11,036 nucleotides of DNA from contig JADNRX010001335.1 of assembly GCA_015501595.1 (NCBI GenBank), positions 1 to 11,036 on the forward strand, in the 5' to 3' direction. Positions 6,857-11,036 of the stretch are shown here, in pieces. The translations under genes and the position numbers were made by a program. The number at the start of each line of letters is the position of its first letter. Position 1 is the first letter of the stretch. The DNA comes from Hymenopellis radicata. Taxonomy: Eukaryota > Basidiomycota > Agaricomycetes > Agaricales > Physalacriaceae. Below the pieces are notes generated by a model that was not told where the DNA came from, ran no database searches, and saw nothing but the letters and a program-made list of their open reading frames with translations.

Positions 6857-7459
6857 ATGGTTGAAAGGTAACGCGTTGGCGTGGCCGATCACACACTCCG
6901 AGCATAGGGGAAGTTCGCCGTCCGCCGTTCGCCGTTCGCTTCTTTGAGTTCTGCCTTGTCCTCCATTTGCAGGACTCCAACTGCAAGACGACGACTACGG
7001 CTGCCACCACCACCACGGCAATGACGCCAGCACTACGAGAACGACAACTACTATCCTCTCCCAACAACTGCGCGACGCCCACGATTGCATCACGGCAAAG
7101 CCCCGAAGATCTAGGCCGGTGGCCTCTGCCTTGCCACTGAGGGTCATGCATGACACCGGGCTATCCTTCCACCACCACCACACCGACTTCAAGGACGTCA
7201 TGCAGAGTGGATGTTGGACGAGTTGTGGACGAGCATTCAATATTCAATCGGAATTTTAGATTATAGACCCTTCAAGTTGTTACATGATGATGTAGTGCAC
7301 ATCCGAATCAATTGAATCGACAAAGAGATGGCATTATTGACTGTACTCACTGCCCTACGAGGAAGCTTGACGCTCTTGGCACGACAGTCTCTATTTTAAT
7401 TCAATGCCACGTGAAGCTTATTCATCATTTTCAACACCTGCATCCTACACTCATGTGTT
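6857..7459. other. Intergenic stretch upstream of the CxC5-type gene, low-complexity parts
   Basis: No gene is recognised. It holds a short tandem repeat (6914-6941) and CCACCA/ACGACG-rich tracts at about 6980-7060 and 7170-7190 that resemble 960-1570. The minus frames 6843-7151 and 6995-7240 are open because of this composition. Any promoter of the CxC5 gene would lie here, but no clear TATA or initiator is visible. Confidence 0.4.
6914..6941. repeat. Heptanucleotide tandem repeat
   Basis: Four 7-bp units: TTCGCCG, TCCGCCG, TTCGCCG and TTCGCTT (the last diverging). Confidence 0.7.
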
Positions 7460-7990
7460 ATGTCTCGTCATTGGCCTAGTGGAGATTTCTTTGGCGTGGA
7501 GGCCATCATCCTTGCCCATACGCTACTTTACAATCCATACAACCAATCGGATACGGAAACCACCTTACCCTATCGAAAGAAAGTGGAGCAGCGTTTGGTT
7601 GAGTGAGTACTCTTAATCGTCAACGAGGTTGACATTACTGATACTTTCTCCTATTTTACCAGTGTAGAAACGGCTGTCGTCGAGATTTCGTCTGATTCTG
7701 CGGGATCTGTCTTCTTCCGATGTTACAGTTCCCTTGCATTCAGATGGAAAATTAAACTCCTTGGTTCGGCCAATGGCAATTATCTCGGCGCCCTTCTGCT
7801 TTTTGGCGGAATACGGCGCAATCTTCAAGAGCCATGCCGCGATCCTGTGCATCTCCAGCTCGGAGAGGATTTCTGTGGGTGTGGTATTAAGACGGACGAT
7901 GGAGCTGAGGGCAGAGATGTTAAACACAACAGCAAAGGATGTTTGATGCCTCGTGATTGGGCTATGAAGATGTGGGGCAGAACAGGCTTT
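7460..7990 (+). other. Two-exon open frame, unidentified, possible 5' part of the next gene
   Basis: ATG 7460 opens MSRHWPSGDFFGVEAIILAH... to 7602. A 60-nt intron (7603-7662, GTGAGT...TTTACCAG) joins in phase 2 to a frame that stays open until TAA 7991, about 157 codons. It has some Cys and Gly (FCGCG) but no domain I know. I could not find a clean junction from here to the exons after 8071; a one-base change near 7990 would extend the frame to a GTAAGT donor at 8016. The antisense frame 7613-8074 is open as well, with codon use at least as fungal-like, so the strand is uncertain. Confidence 0.3.
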
Positions 7991-8074
7991 TAAACGTTTA
8001 AGGATTTTCGCTGTAGTAAGTTTGTACCTCATTGTCTTTGAGCTCGTTTTGTTATCAGACTGGCCTATAATCAT
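7613..8074 (-). other. Antisense open frame, unidentified, competing with the plus model
   Basis: It is open for 153 codons on the minus strand. An internal ATG (MRYKLTTAKILKRLK...) gives a basic N-terminus that could be a mitochondrial presequence, followed by a well-mixed amphipathic stretch around LSELEMHRIAAWLLKIAPYS. Codon use in that stretch favours GAG, AAG, CTC and ATC. No family is recognised. Either this or the plus-strand exons may be real; both cannot be assumed. Confidence 0.25.
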
Positions 8075-9179
8075 TCCATCTTTTTCTATTCTTCGGTGTC
8101 GTCGACCGTTTCTGTGCGAGGCTAGATGCGAGGGTTGAGAGCGCTGGATTCCCTGATCCCGATGTCAGCTATTTGGAGGTTCTTGCGGAGCTTGTGTTAC
8201 GGTGCGTTTTCGTATTTCATTGCGCATTGATTGCTTCGTCTGATGTAGTATTCGAAAGCCACATGGGGTCCAAGGATGCAACCGCAAAACCTTGTCATCC
8301 AATCAACGGCGAGAGACTTTCTTCCAGCTATCGTCGGCCGCGGAGAGATCAGTGCTATGTCGATTAAAGTCATCGAAGCGGTCCTCATCGGCAAATGTAG
8401 CGATGAACCCGGACGGGAGCGGAGGGTGGGGATATTCTATCAACCCGCTCCGCTCGTTGATGGGATCTCGACACCAAGCAATCAACCGTGCGCTCGACGA
8501 AGGCGTGCGAAGCGCGTCAAACGTCTGTCGCCGCGTTTGTTTTGCCCACCACATGGACCAATTCGTGTTGTTCCTTATGACGGTGGGGCCAGACCGTGAG
8601 CATTGACCCCAGCTCGCCCGTCGAGCCTCCTTCGACGGAGAATCATACATTCCATCTCCACTCAGGTTATGTTCTACGGCGGGTGAGCGCTCATCAAAAG
8701 TTGTCTTCAATAAGAGATTGTCTTATGGGTTTTGATATGATACTTGCATTGCCCAGTGTCCTCAACGATGATCGTTCAAGTGCAAAGGTCAGGATTGTAA
8801 TCGCATCAAGTACGCACTCATTCAAGAATCAATGAAGACGACTTAGATTAACTCTTTGTTTTAATCGTAGTCCCCGCAGTTGCTGGTATCACATTCGGAA
8901 CACAAAAGGTACTCAAAGCGACAACGTATCTACTGCTTATTGCTTATTATTTGCCAGGACATACTTCGTGTTTGGAGGAATCGACGGGAGTCCGTCTGGA
9001 TAACTACGCGAAGCGAGACCCCAGGTGAACAGAATACGTCTCCAAGAATGGCAGACTGTCTCGGATGCATAGTAGACGGTCAGCCGCCTCCTATTACACC
9101 GAAATCGCCGCGCGTTATGGAGATGCCTTTCAGGAAGGATCGACGCCTTAGTATACCGCCTACTGTCCACATAGTATAA
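8071..9179 (+). CDS. Unidentified spliced gene, five exons, about 294 codons (5' end unresolved)
   Basis: The exons 8071-8201, 8249-8595, 8666-8809, 8871-8908 and 8958-9179 join in frame through four introns (47, 70, 61 and 49 nt), all GT...AG, ending at TAA 9177-9179. The frame reads RFCARLDARVESAGFPDPD..., then a Ser/Arg-rich part, MNPDGSGGWGYSINPLRSL, then LPSVLNDDRSSAKVRIVIAS joined to IPAVAGITFGTQK and DILRVWRNRRESVW, and a Pro/Ser/Thr-rich tail. The hydrophobic IVIASIPAVAGITFGT followed by a basic run recalls the last membrane helix and tail of some fungal receptors, but no seven-helix pattern is seen, so I do not name it. The chain of compatible phases is the main evidence. The first exon must begin after the TAA at 8068-8070, perhaps at an acceptor near 8120. 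The antisense frame 8303-8710 overlaps it. Confidence 0.4.
8303..8710 (-). other. Antisense open frame over exons of the plus model
   Basis: A 135-codon minus frame with the motifs WSMWWAKQTRR and GFIATFADEDRFDDF. It is reasonably mixed in composition but has no recognised domain. All three of this minus frame and two plus frames are open over 8303-8600, so openness alone does not decide the strand. Confidence 0.15.
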
Positions 9180-9262
9180 CGAAGTTTACAAGCCAGCTGC
9201 TGCCCGGCTTGGAGATAACCAATATCCCGTGCAAGGGTATCATGTCCAACGATCCCAAGGAA

Positions 9263-9661
9263 TCAATCAGAGCGGTAGTAATACCAACGATCATCCACCA
9301 GGTCACTCGCATTCCGCTCCGCCTGCCCTAGCTGCGACTCGTTCATCGCCAACAGCTGCTCGTCCCGCGCTTTCGCAAACTGCGACACGTTCTGCACGCG
9401 CTGCATCATCCTCGGGGACGCATTTTCCGGCAAGACGTGCCTCGGGAGGTCTCCCCAGCCAGTAAACCTCGAGAGCTTATACTGCTTCAACGCCCGCTGC
9501 AGATTTCCCCACTCCGCTCTTCTTGTGCGCGGAAGGGCGAGTACTCCTCTTCGCAGGCGGGAGCGTTGTTCGGCAAAGAGGTTTGTGATTGCGCCTGTCA
9601 ACGACTCGTCAGTAGGGAGCTGAATGAGGAGGCGACCACTTACCAGGCGGTACCCATACAC
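9263..9661 (-). CDS. Unidentified ORF, about 120-130 codons
   Basis: The frame reads AITNLFAEQRSRLRRG, RRAEWGNLQRALKQYK, GWGDLPRHVLPENA, then a helix-prone polar tail ending DLVDDRWYYYRSD at the stop. It contains a good intron candidate (9595-9645: GTAAGT donor, CTGAC branch, TTGACAG acceptor). Splicing it keeps the downstream frame but changes the first residues to WVPPG-AITN, and no in-frame ATG is visible upstream. The gene may therefore begin further right or be a fragment. It has the same orientation as the exon chain 9861-10407. No family is recognised. Confidence 0.35.
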   Translation of the reverse strand: MYGYRLVSGRLLIQLPTDESLTGAITNLFAEQRSRLRRGVLALPRTRRAEWGNLQRALKQYKLSRFTGWGDLPRHVLPENASPRMMQRVQNVSQFAKARDEQLLAMNESQLGQAERNASDLVDDRWYYYRSD

Positions 9662-9680
9662 GAGTAGAGCTAAGTAGTAG

Positions 9681-9706
9681 GTAATGTAATGTAATGTATA
9701 TATATA
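9681..9706. repeat. Microsatellite (GTAAT)3 plus TA run
   Basis: Three GTAAT units (9681-9695) run into GTATATATATA (9696-9706). The TATATATAAAG word could act as a TATA box, but nothing ties it to a particular start. Confidence 0.7.
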
Positions 9707-9860
9707 AAGTTCATTCCGCGGGGCAGCAACGCTACGTCTGAGAGTTTCTACTCTGGGACTACTCAGTTGCGAAGACGGCGCCCCATATCAGGTCTTGTGA
9801 TGCGAGCCAAGTCTAGCCGGGCGATAGTATTCGCTATGCCAGCAATAAGGTAAGTAAGCG

Positions 9861-10407
9861 CTACCCTTCAACTCGTACGCTACTCCCTCCTATAGCGAGG
9901 ATAAACGGAAGCCTGATTCAGAAAACACTCAGGTCAGGAGTCAAACGAGAACAAGGAATATATTTGGCTTACCGATGGCAGCGCAGACACAGAGCGACCG
10001 AATGACATGCTGGCGTACATCGTAACACATTTCCAGTGTAACCAGTGTCGTCGCCTATGTGATAACACTGTTAACCTCAACATCAGTCCAACATCGAGGA
10101 AAACTTACGGACAAAATCCGGGCAGCGTTTCCCTAGAGAAATGACACGTTAGCATAAGGTAAATGTCAACCAAGAGACGTCCAACATACCAGTTAAGGGT
10201 AAAGTAGACCGCCTGGACCAGACCACGCTTCTACGCCATCCCATGCGAGTAACAAGTTGTGTCGACATAAAGCAATCAGCCGGCCCAAAGCCAAACTGTC
10301 GTTCACCGGCGCATAGCCAGATGACGAGTCCAAAGTGTTGAAATGTCCACTTGGGTTGGGAATCCAACTCCGGGACAGCCGTGAGATGACAACGGTGAAC
10401 AAAACAC
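9861..10407 (-). CDS. Unidentified intron-rich gene, 3' part (four exons)
   Basis: Minus-strand exons 10407-10190, 10132-10109, 10054-9973 and 9912-9861 join in frame through introns of 57, 54 and 60 nt. Their donors are GTATGT, GTAAGT and GTAAGC. The first intron has a TGCTAAC branch before CTCTAG, and the last has CTGAC before ATCAG. The frame is open for about 124 codons and ends at TAG 9863-9861. It passes through PKWTFQHFGLVIWLCAGER and then a Cys-rich part, KRCPDF...RCTPACHSVALCLRCHR. The upstream join at intron 10408-10458 (GTAAGT, TACTGAC, ACCAG) leads into a frame with a TGA shortly before it, so the 5' part is unresolved or broken. A second frame in the largest exon (SRLSRSWIPNPSGHF...) is also open but stops before its donor. 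No family is recognised. Confidence 0.4.
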
Positions 10408-10458
10408 CTGGTGAGCAAGGTCAGTACCACGACATGAGCACAAGTAACCATCACTTAC

Positions 10459-11036
10459 TCGTTGACTTTGACGTCAACGTTGTCATCTCATGACGACGAG
10501 TCAGTATTCGCGGCGCAGATGGCGCTGTCATATCGTCGTCCTCGGACTTGGTCGTCGACTGTCCACCGAGGTAGTGCTTAAGGCCTAAAGACAAGATCAA
10601 GTCAAAGGTACGCAAGGCGGGAAAAGAATACGCACATCAAGTCATTGTTGAGTCGTCCTACACCAGCCTTCGACATGAAGCCTTCAATAAATCCATTGCG
10701 GCGAGTCGGTCATTAGGTTTCCTAATGGGCGCGTACACTAACAGGGTTCTTCAGTCAATTCACAAGATAAAAGCCAAGGGACAGCTTACCGTGAATGTGG
10801 CATGTCTGACACAGTCCGGCAGTTGGGCGAAAGTGAGCAACACCGGGCGAGTCGGCGTGAGTAGTCGGTGGGTAGTCAAGGTCGACGTGGTAGACGAGAG
10901 CTGAGTCGGCTGGCTGAACACGACAGGAACCTAGAGGAAAGTGAGCAGACGGCGATAAATTGGGTGGCCACGACGACATACGAGTCAATGCCGTGCTCCA
11001 TGTTGAAAGGGGCATTCGCGTGGTCCGCTATCGTCG
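10459..11036 (-). other. Upstream exon-like segments of the minus-strand region, running off the window
   Basis: Further canonical intron signals are present on the minus strand: 10931-10981 (GTATGT...TTTCCTCTAG, 51 nt), an intron starting GTAAGC at 10789 with acceptors at 10749 or 10738, and an acceptor CTTTAG at 10585. From ATG 11015, splicing 10931-10981 gives MPLSTWSTALTR joined to SCRVQPADSALVYHV, open to the GTAAGC donor at a CQTCHIH motif. Between 10738 and 10585 and onward, no single frame joins cleanly to 10407. It may be the 5' part of the same gene, a neighbour, or a decaying copy. Confidence 0.3.

Noticed and set aside
8071..9179. A pheromone receptor (STE3) or other named GPCR
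   Set aside because: Only one hydrophobic stretch and a basic tail suggest it; the earlier exons lack a multi-helix pattern.
9720..9870. tRNA-like fold near the imperfect hairpin at about 9820-9840
   Set aside because: No T-loop GGTTCRA box, no D-loop pattern and no seven-base acceptor stem were found.
1..11036. CRISPR array, phage or bacterial defence system
   Set aside because: There are no regularly spaced repeats, the genes have spliceosomal introns, and the mobile elements are eukaryotic DNA transposons.

Overview
The window looks like a transposon-rich accessory region from a mushroom-forming basidiomycete (Agaricomycetes). The reasons are short introns of about 47-65 nt with GT...AG ends and CTAAC/CTGAC-like branch sites, a Mutator-like (MULE) transposase of the fungal SWIM-tailed type, a CxC5-type cysteine-cluster gene of the kind found with fungal KDZ transposases, and several TA-flanked MITE-like elements. 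No bacterial operons, rRNA, tRNA or CRISPR were seen.

Layout. 1-960 holds no gene I can name, only a weak spliced open frame. 960-1570 is trinucleotide-biased low-complexity DNA. 1609-1841 is MITE copy 1. 1842-2156 is unassigned AT-rich DNA with inverted repeats. From 2157 to 6855 on the minus strand lies one broken CxC5-type gene, split by two insertions: MITE copy 2 (2488-2720, TA duplication) and a complete MULE (2983-6756, 42-bp terminal inverted repeats matching at 41 positions, 9-bp target duplication). If both insertions are removed with one copy of each target duplication, and a 57-nt intron is spliced, the CxC5 frame runs unbroken for about 207 codons.

The MULE is itself invaded. 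Its plus-strand transposase gene (about 3124-6599) has clear introns, the DDE catalytic residues, a C2H motif and a SWIM zinc finger. It also carries an in-frame TGA, a TA-flanked 265-bp element (MITE copy 3) between the second D and the catalytic E, and a frame change near its C-terminal end. MITE copy 3 could be spliced out with the loss of only three transposase codons, so it may be an intron in the making. This is the most interesting observation here.

The right third (7460-11036) is less certain. A plus-strand chain of exons (8071-9179) stays open through four phase-compatible introns for about 294 codons. A minus-strand chain (9861-10407 and further upstream) also has canonical introns, and there is a minus ORF at 9263-9661. 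I could not assign any of these to a family. Sense and antisense frames compete at 7613-8710.

The insertions give a relative history: the CxC5 gene came first, then the MULE entered it, then MITE copy 3 entered the MULE. MITE copy 2 entered the CxC5 gene at an undetermined time.
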